Source of the DNA: Arcobacter defluvii
GTDB lineage: Bacteria; Campylobacterota; Campylobacteria; Campylobacterales; Arcobacteraceae
Length of the DNA stretch: 64,000 bases
Assembly (NCBI RefSeq): GCF_013201725.1
Contig: NZ_CP053835.1
Span: 2,728,001 to 2,792,000, forward strand
Reading direction: 5' to 3'
A program made the translations under genes and the position numbers. This document shows positions 29,483-38,473 of this stretch, one piece after another. The notes beneath the pieces were generated by a model that was not told where the DNA came from, searched no databases, and was given only the letters and a program-made list of their open reading frames with translations. How positions within the stretch are numbered: the first letter of the stretch is position 1; every line of letters starts with the position of its first letter.

Positions 29483-30433
29483 TTAACTCAATCTTTTAAG
29501 AATTGTTGTATATCCACTTAAAATTTTATCTTTGATTTCTTGTGGAACAATAACATCTAATTTTTGACCAGGTTTTAACTCTTTTGCCTGTTCTTTCCAA
29601 TTACTTGCTTTTCCAAAATCTCTTAAAATTTGTTTATCCATAGAAATATAATTTTGTTTTTCAAAATCTTCTTTTGAAATAAATCTTGAACTTTCAGGTG
29701 TTAATATTTCATCCCCTAAAATCCATTCACCTTTTGAATTTACAAAAACTTCAAGTTTTGTATCAACTACAATAATTCCATTATCTTGTGCAAACTTTGT
29801 AAATTCACTAAATAATTTTTCTAAACTTGAGATGATTTCAGGGAAAGTATCTCTTACTTTTTGTGAATTTAATGGAATATCTTTCACACCCTTTGTTGTT
29901 GGAGTAAATAATGGTGTTTCAAATTTTGACCACTCTTTTAAATCTGAAGAGAGATTTAATCCATATGGATCTTGACCTTTTTGCGTCGCTTCAAATAAAG
30001 AACCTGTTAAATAATTTCTAAAAATCAATTCAAATTGAACAACTTCTCCATCAATTTGGGCTTCTAATGCTTTACATAATTCCATTAATTGACATCTTGG
30101 AGCAACACTTAAATTTTGATCAACAGTTTCATCTAAAATAGCTGTTCTTACACCTAATTTTTTAGCAAATTTTGCACCATTATTTGAAATTGCCGTTTGA
30201 GAAACACCTTTCCCTTCAATTTCAAGATTTAATGGAATATCAAATACCGAACATCTATCACTTCTTACTAATAAAACTTTTGCATCATCACCTGGACAAG
30301 TATAAAGATCTGCATTTTTTCCTATATAAAATAAATTGTAACCTAATTGCTCAAGTTCTTCAATACCTTTTTGAGATGTAATCTTTTTCGATTCTGGCCA
30401 AAGTCCAAGCGCAATAATTTCACTAATTTTCAT
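29483..30433 (-). CDS. purC: Phosphoribosylaminoimidazole-succinocarboxamide synthase
   Basis: A 316-residue ATP-dependent ligase of purine synthesis. Visible are the N-terminal KKITSQKGIEELEQLGYNLFYIGKNADLYT, the FELIFRNYLTGSLF block near residue 135, and the nucleotide/metal block IVVDTKLEVF...LGDEILTPESSRF near residues 222-255. It is of the longer SAICAR-synthase type rather than the 240-residue bacterial form. ctpA lies 8 bp upstream. Confidence 0.9.
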   Translation of the reverse strand: MKISEIIALGLWPESKKITSQKGIEELEQLGYNLFYIGKNADLYTCPGDDAKVLLVRSDRCSVFDIPLNLEIEGKGVSQTAISNNGAKFAKKLGVRTAILDETVDQNLSVAPRCQLMELCKALEAQIDGEVVQFELIFRNYLTGSLFEATQKGQDPYGLNLSSDLKEWSKFETPLFTPTTKGVKDIPLNSQKVRDTFPEIISSLEKLFSEFTKFAQDNGIIVVDTKLEVFVNSKGEWILGDEILTPESSRFISKEDFEKQNYISMDKQILRDFGKASNWKEQAKELKPGQKLDVIVPQEIKDKILSGYTTILKRLS

Positions 30434-30441
30434 CTATTTTC

Positions 30442-31740
30442 CTATTCTTTATTCATAATTATTAAACTTTTCAAGATTGCTAATGAAGTATTCAATTGAT
30501 TATCTTCCAACAAGTCTTCACCTGTAATTACTTTTTTTGTTTCATCATCTAATATTTTTTCTTGTTTTTTTACATCATCTACTTTTTCAAGTTCTCCTTC
30601 TAGATGTTTTTTTAAGTCAGCTTCTTTTATTTTAAATGCATTATCTTCTGTTTGTGTTACTTTACCTGCTGCAACAACAATATCAGGTGTTACACCTACT
30701 GCTTGTATTGTTCTTCCACTTGGTAAATAATATTTTGCAATTGTTAATTTTATATTTTCTGTTCTTTCATTATCAATAGGAAGTACAGCTTGAACTGAAC
30801 CTTTCCCAAAAGTTTTTTCTCCAACAATAACTGCACGTTTATGATCTTGTAAAGAACCACTTACGATTTCAGAAGCAGATGCTGAACCTTCATTTACAAG
30901 AACTACTAAAGGTAACTTTGTTTTTGTATTAAAACTTGATGCTTCGAATTTTTCTTCATCTTCAGCTGTTCTTCCTTTTTGAGAAACAATTACACCTTTA
31001 TCAACAAATAAATCAACTGTACCTATTGCTTGAGACAATAATCCTCCAGGATTGTTTCTTAAATCTAAAATAAATCCTTTTGCATTTTTATTTTCATTTA
31101 TAATTTTTTCTAAATCTTCTGTAACTTTTGTATCAAAACTTGAAACTCTTAAATAGACAACATTTTCATTTTCTATAGTTTTTGCAAATACAGATTGTAT
31201 TTTTATGATATCTCTTTTCATTTTTATTTCAAGAGGTTTTAATTCACCTTTTCTAACAACTGTTATTGAAATATCAGTTTTAGGTTCACCTCTCATTATA
31301 TTAACTGCTTCATCTAAAGTCATTCCAATAGTCGAAGTATCATTTATTTTTAAAATAATATCACCTGCTTTAATACCTGCTTTAAAAGCTGGGGTATCAT
31401 CAATAGGAGAAATAACAGTTAATGCACCATCTCTCATACCAACAGTAATTCCAAGTCCACCAAACTCACCTTTTGTTTGTATGTTCATCTCTTTTGATGC
31501 TTTTTTATCAAGATAACTAGAGTGTGCATCTAGTTCCTGCATCAAACCTTTTAGTGCTTTATCAACTATTTCTTGTAGTTTAATATCGTCTACATAATAC
31601 TTTTCAACTGTTCCAATAACTTTTGTCAATTTTGACAATGATTCAAATCTTGTTTGTTCTGGCTCAGCAACTTCCTCTTTTGAAAAAAGTGATTGTGATA
31701 AAATTAATGCAATTGTAGAAGCTAGTAGTAATCTCTTCAT
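30442..31740 (-). CDS. ctpA: C-terminal processing peptidase (S41)
   Basis: A 432-residue exported serine protease. The signal peptide MKRLLLASTIALILSQSLFS precedes an N-terminal helical part, a PDZ domain (about 95-180, EFGGLGITVGMRDGALTVISPIDDTPAFKAGI), and the S41 core. The core has RNNPGGLL, the catalytic serine in NEGSASASEIVSGSL near residue 285, and the lysine in GEKTFGKGSVQ. The tail is charged. It cleaves periplasmic proteins at their C-termini and often acts in cell-wall control. Confidence 0.93.
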   Translation of the reverse strand: MKRLLLASTIALILSQSLFSKEEVAEPEQTRFESLSKLTKVIGTVEKYYVDDIKLQEIVDKALKGLMQELDAHSSYLDKKASKEMNIQTKGEFGGLGITVGMRDGALTVISPIDDTPAFKAGIKAGDIILKINDTSTIGMTLDEAVNIMRGEPKTDISITVVRKGELKPLEIKMKRDIIKIQSVFAKTIENENVVYLRVSSFDTKVTEDLEKIINENKNAKGFILDLRNNPGGLLSQAIGTVDLFVDKGVIVSQKGRTAEDEEKFEASSFNTKTKLPLVVLVNEGSASASEIVSGSLQDHKRAVIVGEKTFGKGSVQAVLPIDNERTENIKLTIAKYYLPSGRTIQAVGVTPDIVVAAGKVTQTEDNAFKIKEADLKKHLEGELEKVDDVKKQEKILDDETKKVITGEDLLEDNQLNTSLAILKSLIIMNKE

Positions 31741-31854
31741 TTCTTTAATAACCTTTAAAATTTATAGAAAAAAATTATACAAAAAAGTTTATAAAAGTAA
31801 GATTTTATTAAAAATTTTGTACCATATCACCTACTTTAGAAAAAGGTCACTGAT

Positions 31855-32433
31855 ATGAGTATAAAAGAAGATGTTAATTATGTAAAAAATGAATTGAGTA
31901 GCGAAGAAAAATTTCTTGAAAATTTCGTGAAAGGTGAAAGATTTTTTAAAAAATATAAAACATTAATCTTTGGATTTATAGTAATCATCATCATAGGTTC
32001 AATTGGAACTATAATCAAAAAAAATATTGACGAAGCAAATAAATTTGACGCAAATATTGCACTAAACAAATTTTTAGAAAGTGGTGATGAAAAAGCACTA
32101 ACTACGCTTAAAGATAAAAATGAAGAATTATATGAAGTTGCACTATACTTACAAGCTAAAAAAGAAAATAAATCTGTTGAAATAAATATCCCTTTGCTAA
32201 AAGAGTTACTTAAATTTCAAATAGCAACAACAAATAATGATCAAAAAGAATTAGATAATTTATCATTACAAAATGATTTTTTACTAAAAGAATTCGCTAT
32301 ATTTAATAAAGCACTTTTATTGGTAAATGAAGGAAAATTTGAAGAAGCAAAAACTACTTTAAAACAAATCCCTCAAACTTCAAAAGCATTTGAATTAGCA
32401 AATTTATTAAATCACTATTTACTTACAAAATAA
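31855..32433 (+). CDS. YfgM-like anchored TPR protein
   Basis: A 192-residue protein: a charged N-terminus, one membrane helix (TLIFGFIVIIIIGSIGTII, about 37-55), then a helical periplasmic part with TPR-like repeats (KALLLVNEGKFEEAKTTLKQIPQTSKAFELANLL). Size and layout match YfgM, an ancillary SecYEG/BamB-linked protein. The next gene is a BamB-like lipoprotein, the same order as yfgM-bamB in enterobacteria, which supports the call. The assignment is inference from architecture and context. Confidence 0.55.
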   Translation: MSIKEDVNYVKNELSSEEKFLENFVKGERFFKKYKTLIFGFIVIIIIGSIGTIIKKNIDEANKFDANIALNKFLESGDEKALTTLKDKNEELYEVALYLQAKKENKSVEINIPLLKELLKFQIATTNNDQKELDNLSLQNDFLLKEFAIFNKALLLVNEGKFEEAKTTLKQIPQTSKAFELANLLNHYLLTK

Positions 32434-32442
32434 GGAAAAAAC

Positions 32443-33426
32443 ATGAAATATCTTTTAATTTCATTATCAACTCTACTTCTATTTACGGCTTGTTCTAGTA
32501 AAAAATATTATGAACCAGAAGATGTAAGTAGCAACATTGAATTAAATAAAGAATCTATGTCTTCATCAATAAAATCGATGAATAAAATTGGTGCAACATT
32601 AGATGATAATAAAATTATTACAAAAAATGGTATTTCTGAATTTGAATTACCTGAAGGTTTTGATTTTATAAATGTTACTGATGATGGCAGAATCATTGCA
32701 ACTAACTATGTTGATAAATTATTAATAGGAAATGAAGAAAGAACTGTAAAAGATGTTGTTGTAGCAGCATCTATAAAAAATGGTAAGTTAGCAGTTGTTT
32801 ATTCTAATAATACAATTGAACTAATTGATATGAATAGCGATAAAACTTTATTTAAAGAGTATTTACCACTATCATTAGCAAATGATACAAGAATTGCAAA
32901 TCCATATTTTATGGGTAATCTAATTTTGTTCCCTACATTAAACGGAAAAGTTATTATTGTTTCAGCACTTAATAATGAATCAGTTAAAAACATTGCTGTT
33001 GATCCTGATAATGAATTTAATAATATTATTTCATTAAATGTAATTGAAAGTACTCAAACTCTGATCGTTGCAAGTCCAAATAAAATTGTTTCAATTTCAC
33101 CAAAAGAAATTTTATCTAAAGAGTATGACTTAAGAGATATTATTGTAAATAAAGAAAATATTTATATAGCAACTATTGATGGACAAATTATCAAATTAAC
33201 AGCTAATTTAGAAGAAGTAGCTAAGAAAAAATATAAATATGCCAAAATTCATGCACTTGCATTTACTGACTCTTTATATGCTGTTGAATCACAAGGATTT
33301 ATAATAAATATTAGTGAAGATTTTAAACAAGACACTGTTTATGATTTTGGATTTGACAATGAAGAAAGAATGATTGCTATTGGAAATAGAATATATTTTG
33401 ATTCAAAATATATAACTCTTCCTTAA
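32443..33426 (+). CDS. BamB-like outer-membrane assembly lipoprotein
   Basis: A 327-residue lipoprotein with signal peptide and lipobox FTAC (MKYLLISLSTLLLFTACSS). The rest is repeated beta-strand blades of about 40 residues (for example GKLAVVYSNNTIELIDMNSDKTLFKEY and GKVIIVSALNNESVKNIAVD), as in a WD/PQQ propeller. BamB is the propeller lipoprotein of the BAM complex that inserts outer-membrane proteins. It follows the YfgM-like gene by 9 bp. It is shorter than the usual 390 residues, so some blades may be missing. Confidence 0.6.
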   Translation: MKYLLISLSTLLLFTACSSKKYYEPEDVSSNIELNKESMSSSIKSMNKIGATLDDNKIITKNGISEFELPEGFDFINVTDDGRIIATNYVDKLLIGNEERTVKDVVVAASIKNGKLAVVYSNNTIELIDMNSDKTLFKEYLPLSLANDTRIANPYFMGNLILFPTLNGKVIIVSALNNESVKNIAVDPDNEFNNIISLNVIESTQTLIVASPNKIVSISPKEILSKEYDLRDIIVNKENIYIATIDGQIIKLTANLEEVAKKKYKYAKIHALAFTDSLYAVESQGFIINISEDFKQDTVYDFGFDNEERMIAIGNRIYFDSKYITLP

Positions 33427-33436
33427 GAAAATTATG

Positions 33437-33460
33437 TAGGTCTAAAATATTTTAGACCTA
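33437..33460. terminator. Shared terminator between the BamB-like gene and truD
   Basis: Perfect 10-bp stem (taggtctaaa and its complement) with loop atat in a 40-bp gap between convergent genes. A/T-rich flanks on both sides allow action in both directions. Confidence 0.7.
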
Positions 33461-33466
33461 ATATAA

Positions 33467-34465
33467 TTAAGAAAAATTTCTATTTGCTAGAAACTCTACA
33501 AAAACTGTTGCATAAGAACCCTTAGGCAAAATAAAATTTAAACTACAAACTTTTTTTGAAGCATCATATTTACAAGTTATATCTTTTGGAAAAACCATAG
33601 CTTCTCTTCTATAACCTTTTTCTTGAATATATAAATCATCATATTTTTCTTCAATTTTTAAAGCCTCTCCCATTGCTTTAAAAACCTTTCTTCCAGGAAG
33701 TAATCCTGTTGGAACAATTCTAAACTCTTTAAAATCTTTTGTTATTTTTTCTGTTATTGTTTTTGGAGTAAATAATTTATCTTTTTCTAGATCTAAAAAA
33801 ATATCTCCATCAAGTAACTTAAATTCATTTTCATCTAATTTAAGTCTTTCTACTAACCAAGCATTAAAAAAACTACTTTGATAAGCAGATATTAACATTT
33901 TCGCTAATTTTCTATCTTTTATAATTTCTTCACCATAAATTACAGATTTTGCTTTTTCAAGATTTTCAATAACTTCTTTTCCAAATCTTTGATAACCAAA
34001 ATAATTTGGCATACCATTTTTAGTAATTATTTTAATAATCTTTTGAATATGATTTATATCAGCAACTTCCACGTCATGTAAATTTATTTTGAATTTATTC
34101 CCTTCTAAATCACCAATATTTAATTTTTGATTATGTAAAAAAGTTTCAAGTATTTCAATTTTTTTATTTCTGAAAAGTTTTATTTCTTTTGAATATTTTT
34201 TAGGAATTGTTATGTATTGAGTAGTTGTAGCCCTTTTGTCTTTTAGACCAGCGTAACCTATCTCATTTGAGTAAATACCAAGGAATTTTGCTAATCTATC
34301 AATTAGTTCCCAAGTATCGCAATTTGTTTTTTTTATTTTTAAAACTAAAAAACTTCCACTTTGAGAAAATTTTATAGCTTGTTCCTCAACTATAAAATCC
34401 TCTTCATTTTGAATAAATTTGAAATTTAAAGTTTTATCGTTTAAAGGATAAAATCTTTTTATCAA
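33467..34465 (-). CDS. truD: tRNA pseudouridine(13) synthase
   Basis: A 332-residue TruD-family enzyme. The catalytic aspartate lies in IGYAGLKDKRATTTQ near residues 68-82. NYFGYQRFG near residue 155 and the C-terminal LPGRKVFKAMGEALKIE region match the family. It isomerises uridine 13 in tRNA-Glu. Its ATG overlaps the stop of the DksA-family gene (4-nt ATGA-type overlap). Confidence 0.92.
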   Translation of the reverse strand: MIKRFYPLNDKTLNFKFIQNEEDFIVEEQAIKFSQSGSFLVLKIKKTNCDTWELIDRLAKFLGIYSNEIGYAGLKDKRATTTQYITIPKKYSKEIKLFRNKKIEILETFLHNQKLNIGDLEGNKFKINLHDVEVADINHIQKIIKIITKNGMPNYFGYQRFGKEVIENLEKAKSVIYGEEIIKDRKLAKMLISAYQSSFFNAWLVERLKLDENEFKLLDGDIFLDLEKDKLFTPKTITEKITKDFKEFRIVPTGLLPGRKVFKAMGEALKIEEKYDDLYIQEKGYRREAMVFPKDITCKYDASKKVCSLNFILPKGSYATVFVEFLANRNFS

Positions 34466-34833
34466 TTCTTAGCTCTTTTTACAAACTCTTGTTCATATAC
34501 TGTTCTACACTCTGTACAAAATTTAGCAAAAGGTTTTGCTTTTAATCTACCAAGAGGAATAGTAACTCCACACATATCGCAAATACCGTAAGTTCCAGCA
34601 TCTATTTTTTTCAATGCTTCTTCTATTTGATTTAACTCTTCTAATTGATGATTTGCTATCATCCCCTCTGTAAAAGAGTCACTAACTAGCTCTGCATAAT
34701 CTAAATCATCATTTATATCTTGATCTTTTAATTGGTCAATATTTGATCTACTATTATGTATATTAGCTAAAATATTATCTTTTCTTTCAAGTAAAATTGC
34801 TTTTAACTCGTCAATTTGATTTTTATTTGGCAT
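34462..34833 (-). CDS. dksA: DksA/TraR-family zinc-finger protein
   Basis: A 123-residue protein with an N-terminal coiled coil (LKAILLERKDNILANIHNSRSNIDQLKDQDI) and a C-terminal four-cysteine zinc finger (GICDMCG ... FCTECR, about residues 85-115). Acidic residues at the coiled-coil tip (DINDDLDYAELVSD) match the DksA tip that reaches into RNA polymerase. It probably modulates transcription together with ppGpp. It is co-transcribed with truD. Confidence 0.88.
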   Translation of the reverse strand: MPNKNQIDELKAILLERKDNILANIHNSRSNIDQLKDQDINDDLDYAELVSDSFTEGMIANHQLEELNQIEEALKKIDAGTYGICDMCGVTIPLGRLKAKPFAKFCTECRTVYEQEFVKRAKN

Positions 34834-35043
34834 ACTCTCTCCTTAAATATTCGCGCAATTATATACTTTTTATTATGTATTATTTATTAAGAAGTGTTTA
34901 AGGTACGATTTATAGGACTTTTTAGAAAAAATAAATAATAATTAAAATCATAAAATTTTAATATTTTATTGATTTTTCTTAATTTTATTTAACTCATAAT
35001 TAACTAAAAAAAGATAAAATCATATAAATTAAAAGGAGTTATT

Positions 35044-35295
35044 ATTACTACTTTATCAAAAACTTTTATTTTTTTTATAATTTTAATCTTATCAATTTTT
35101 ATTTTTCTTATCTTTTTTCATTCAAATAAAAATATAAATTATTCAACAAAAATAAGTGCAATTACAAAAATCCCTAATCTTGCTTATTCAAATAATATTT
35201 TTGAAGCAAGAATAAAAGAGTACAAAGATTATTCAACAAATCTTTATCCACTTTCTATACAAATAAATTATTTGGATTTTGTATATGAAAAATAG
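35044..35295 (+). CDS. Small exported/anchored protein with an apparent ATT start
   Basis: An open frame of 83 codons ends with TAG at 35293. The only start with a good ribosome binding site (AAAAGGAG, 5 nt away) is ATT at 35044; no ATG, GTG or TTG lies near the 5' end. The product starts with a hydrophobic helix ([18 protein letters not shown]) and continues as an 60-residue polar tail ending YLDFVYEK. Its last codons overlap the ATG of the ABC permease by 11 nt, typical of translational coupling. The family is not recognised. Confidence 0.6.
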   Translation: MTTLSKTFIFFIILILSIFIFLIFFHSNKNINYSTKISAITKIPNLAYSNNIFEARIKEYKDYSTNLYPLSIQINYLDFVYEK

Positions 35296-36463
35296 TGTTT
35301 TTTTTAATTTTTTATTTTTACTTTTAAGTAAACATAAATCAAAACATATAGCTATTTTTATAATTTCTATATTAATAGTTTTTTTAACATCATCAATTTT
35401 ATTTTTAAAAAACTCTTTGCAAAAAGAAGTAAACAATACTTTAAAAAATCAAAGTGATTTTATAATACAAAAAATAAATAGTGGAAAGACTCAAAATATT
35501 CCTACTTCTTGGATAGATGATTTTAGTTCTATAAATGGTGTAACTTCTGTTCAACAAAGAGTTTATGGTTTATACTATTTTATGCCAGAAAATATTTATT
35601 TTACAATTATTGGAGTTGATTTTTTTGAAGAAACTACAAATAAAAATATAAAAGAACTTCTAAACATTTTAAACATCTCTGATTTCTTAAGTACAAATTC
35701 TATGATTATTGGAAATGGTGTAAAAAAAGTCTTTGATAAATATCACTATTTTGATTTTTATGATTTTAAACTTTCAAATAAAAATTTAGAAACTATCAAA
35801 ATTTTCAAAGATTTACCAAAAGAAGCAAATTTAGTTGCAAATGATTTAATAATAATGGATATAAATCTTGCAAAACAAATATTAAATATAAATGAAGATG
35901 AAGCAACAGATATTATTTTAAATGTTCCCAATAATCTAGAAAGACAAAATGTAAAAGAACAAATACTTATAAAACACTCAAATATTAGAGTTTTACAAAA
36001 AGATGAATTAAAAAAAATGTATGAAAATATGTTCAACTACAAAGGTGGAATTTTTTTGATTTTATTTATTGTTGTTTTATTTACTTTTATTTTGATTTTA
36101 TATCAAAGATATTCAATGATAAGTTCAACTGATAAAAGAGAAATTGGTATTTTAAAAGCTGTTGGTTGGAGTATAAAAGATATTATCAAACTTAAAATCA
36201 TGGAAAATTTTATAGTTGCTTTTATGGCATTTATTATTGGAGTTATTTTTGCTTATATTTTTATATTCATTTTAAATGCACCTATTTTAAAAAATATTTT
36301 TATTGGTTTTTCAAATATTCAGAATGATTTTACAATATCTTCAAATATTAAAATAAGTAGTTTAATCACCCTATTTTTATTTTTTATGATTCCATTTTTA
36401 AGTGCTATTTTAATTCCTGTTTGGAAAGTTGCTATTATTGATTCTACAAAGAGTATGAAATGA
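35285..36463 (+). CDS. ABC transporter permease (MacB/FtsX type)
   Basis: The ATG at 35285 is preferred to a TTG two codons earlier, since it overlaps the upstream gene in the usual way. The 392-residue protein has an N-terminal helix ([21 protein letters not shown]), a large periplasmic domain (about 40-250), then three C-terminal helices with the FtsX-type [26 protein letters not shown] loop. This is the MacB/LolCE-like architecture for extrusion or membrane-protein handling rather than import. It overlaps the ATPase gene by 4 nt. Confidence 0.88.
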   Translation: MKNSVFFNFLFLLLSKHKSKHIAIFIISILIVFLTSSILFLKNSLQKEVNNTLKNQSDFIIQKINSGKTQNIPTSWIDDFSSINGVTSVQQRVYGLYYFMPENIYFTIIGVDFFEETTNKNIKELLNILNISDFLSTNSMIIGNGVKKVFDKYHYFDFYDFKLSNKNLETIKIFKDLPKEANLVANDLIIMDINLAKQILNINEDEATDIILNVPNNLERQNVKEQILIKHSNIRVLQKDELKKMYENMFNYKGGIFLILFIVVLFTFILILYQRYSMISSTDKREIGILKAVGWSIKDIIKLKIMENFIVAFMAFIIGVIFAYIFIFILNAPILKNIFIGFSNIQNDFTISSNIKISSLITLFLFFMIPFLSAILIPVWKVAIIDSTKSMK

Positions 36464-37131
36464 TACAAATAAAAAACCTAAATAAAATATTTTATGAAAA
36501 TACAAAAAAAGAGTTTTATGCTCTAAAAGATATAAATTTAGAGATCGAAACTTCAACTTGCGTAATTTTAAAAGGTATTAGTGGAAGTGGGAAATCAACT
36601 CTTTTATCACTTATTGCAACTATGGAAAAACCAACAAGTGGTGAAATTATTATTGATGATGAAAGTGTTGCTAAACTTCCAGATTTACATAGTTCTAATT
36701 TTAGAGCAAAAAAATTAGGATTTATTTTTCAATCATATAATCTATTCAATGAACTAAGTGCAAAAGACAATGTTTCAATTCCATTAATTCCAGTTGGTTT
36801 TTCTCAAAAAGAGATAAATGAAAAAGTTTTAAAAGCTTTAGAAATAGCAAATATTTCACATAAAAAAGATGAGTTAGTATCAAATCTTTCAGGTGGAGAA
36901 AAACAAAGATGTGCAATAGCAAGAGCAATTGTAAATAATCCTGATATTATTCTTTGTGATGAACCAACTGCAAATCTTGATTTTGATAATTCAATCAAAT
37001 TTATTGAAAATTTAAAAGAGTTAAAAAAATTAAACAAAACAATTATTGTTGCAACTCACGACCCAATTTTTGATAATCTTGATTTTATTGACAACGTTAT
37101 AAATATAAAAAATGGAATAATTTGTGAGTAG
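36460..37131 (+). CDS. ABC transporter ATP-binding protein (MacB/LolD type)
   Basis: A 223-residue ATPase with Walker A GISGSGKSTLL (about 39-49), Q-loop FIFQSYNLF, ABC signature LSGGEKQR (about 144-151), Walker B IILCDEPTANLD, and H-loop ATHD. The LolD-like ATPases pair with FtsX-type permeases, as here. It overlaps both neighbours, by 4 and 8 nt, so the four genes 35044-38092 form one operon. Confidence 0.95.
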   Translation: MIQIKNLNKIFYENTKKEFYALKDINLEIETSTCVILKGISGSGKSTLLSLIATMEKPTSGEIIIDDESVAKLPDLHSSNFRAKKLGFIFQSYNLFNELSAKDNVSIPLIPVGFSQKEINEKVLKALEIANISHKKDELVSNLSGGEKQRCAIARAIVNNPDIILCDEPTANLDFDNSIKFIENLKELKKLNKTIIVATHDPIFDNLDFIDNVINIKNGIICE

Positions 37132-38092
37132 TATTTTATTATCAAATGAAGTAATTATATTTTTATTTGTGCAAATTATTCTTTTTATTTTATTAACAAT
37201 TGCTTTTTATTTTTCACTCTCTATTATAAAAAATTGGGATTTTAATAAAACAACAAACAAACAATATAAACTTGAAAAAACCTCTTATTTAGTGATTCTA
37301 ATCATTAGTTTCACGCTAATTGTAAAAATAGTTTTATTTCCCTATTTTGCTTATAGTTTAGATAATTTATCAAATATTGTCCCAGGTGCTATGTGTGCAG
37401 CTGGAATTGTTGGAGCAAATAAATTTGGACAAATAAATCTTGCTTTAAAGATTTTAATTTTATTTTTTATTGGTGTTTGGTTAATAATAAACACTTTAGA
37501 TTTAAAAGCAAAAACATATCCATATACACAAAAAAAATATATTTTATACATTTTTATTTTTATTTTATCTATTATTGAACTCTTTTTAGATTTTTCATTT
37601 CTAGATAATATCTCTACAAAAGAGCCAGTAATGTGCTGTTCTGTAATATTTGGAGTTAATAATACAGGAAGCAAAATCCCTTTTGATTTATCAATTACAA
37701 ATCTTTTGATTGTTTTTTATCTATTATATGTTCTAACAACAATTTTAAGTATTCAAAAATTATCTTTTTTAAATCTAATAATAAATTTTATGTTTTTATA
37801 TATTGGTTATTATGCAGTAACTTACTTTTTTTCAACTTACATATATCAACTTCCAACTCATCAATGTCCTTTTTGTATGCTTCAAAAAGAGTATTATTTT
37901 ATTGGATATTTTATTTGGGGAACTCTATTTTTAGGAACTTTTTTTGGTGTTTCAAGTTTCATTTTAAAAACTTTTATTAATAAAGATTTAGCATATACAT
38001 ACAAATATTCTTTAATATTTAATACTCTTTTTATACTCTTATGCTCTTTTTATGTGATTAAATATTATTTGATTAATGGAGTTTTTTTATAA
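37124..38092 (+). CDS. Eight-TM membrane protein with paired Cys motifs
   Basis: A 322-residue protein with a GTG start overlapping the ATPase stop. About eight membrane segments are visible. It has two related cysteine blocks, VPGAMCAAGIVGANKFG near residue 85 and EPVMCCSVIFGVNNTG near residue 168, and a CxxC in HQCPFCMLQKEYY near residue 245. CxxC flanked by membrane helices suggests disulfide exchange or metal binding. I do not recognise the family. The fixed linkage to a MacB-type transporter suggests that it acts with it. Confidence 0.7.
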   Translation: MSSILLSNEVIIFLFVQIILFILLTIAFYFSLSIIKNWDFNKTTNKQYKLEKTSYLVILIISFTLIVKIVLFPYFAYSLDNLSNIVPGAMCAAGIVGANKFGQINLALKILILFFIGVWLIINTLDLKAKTYPYTQKKYILYIFIFILSIIELFLDFSFLDNISTKEPVMCCSVIFGVNNTGSKIPFDLSITNLLIVFYLLYVLTTILSIQKLSFLNLIINFMFLYIGYYAVTYFFSTYIYQLPTHQCPFCMLQKEYYFIGYFIWGTLFLGTFFGVSSFILKTFINKDLAYTYKYSLIFNTLFILLCSFYVIKYYLINGVFL

Positions 38093-38095
38093 AAA

Positions 38096-38120
38096 TCCGT
38101 GCTGAATTTATCAACACGGA
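38096..38120. terminator. Hairpin between the ABC operon and the repeat lipoprotein
   Basis: tccgtg pairs with cacgga, extended by three more pairs after one mismatch. On the minus strand it is followed by five T residues, so it ends the lipoprotein transcript and may also serve the plus-strand operon. Confidence 0.65.
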
Positions 38121-38133
38121 ATATAAAAAATAA

Positions 38134-38358
38134 TTATTTACTTTCAGTTTGTGCAGCTGGAGCTGTTTCTTCTTGTGCAGGAGCTGTTGTTTCAGTTTGT
38201 GCTGCTGGTGCAGTTTCTTCTTGTGCAGGTGCAGTTGCTTCAGTAGTTTGTGCTGCTGGAGCTGTTACTTCTGTTTGAGTTGCAGGTGCTTTTTTCTCTT
38301 CATTACAACCTGTTAATAAAACTAATGCTACAGCTGTTCCTAATAAAATTTTTTTCAT
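38134..38358 (-). CDS. Small Ala/Pro/Thr/Glu-repeat lipoprotein
   Basis: A 74-residue protein with signal peptide and lipobox LTGC (MKKILLGTAVALVLLTGC). The mature part is almost only Ala, Thr, Glu, Pro and Gln in repeats of 16-17 residues of the form AAQTxTTAPAQEETAP, about two and a half copies. The DNA repeats in step (about 48-51 bp), so copy number may vary between strains. A flexible surface spacer is likely. The function is unknown. Confidence 0.75.
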   Translation of the reverse strand: MKKILLGTAVALVLLTGCNEEKKAPATQTEVTAPAAQTTEATAPAQEETAPAAQTETTAPAQEETAPAAQTESK

Positions 38359-38473
38359 GGTATTGCGTCCTTTTTTATATTTTTGTTTCCTTAAAAAACA
38401 ATGTGGAATAATATCAGATTAATCGTGTATTAATTGTGTTATATCTATAAAAATAACTCTTTTGTTATACTTA

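Noticed and set aside
37351-37674. Minus-strand 107-residue frame over the eight-TM gene
   Set aside because: Opposite to a tightly coupled operon with good motifs; no ribosome binding site.
38134-38358. Repeat block as a CRISPR array
   Set aside because: The repeats are in frame, differ slightly, are about 50 bp with no unique spacers, and encode a lipoprotein.
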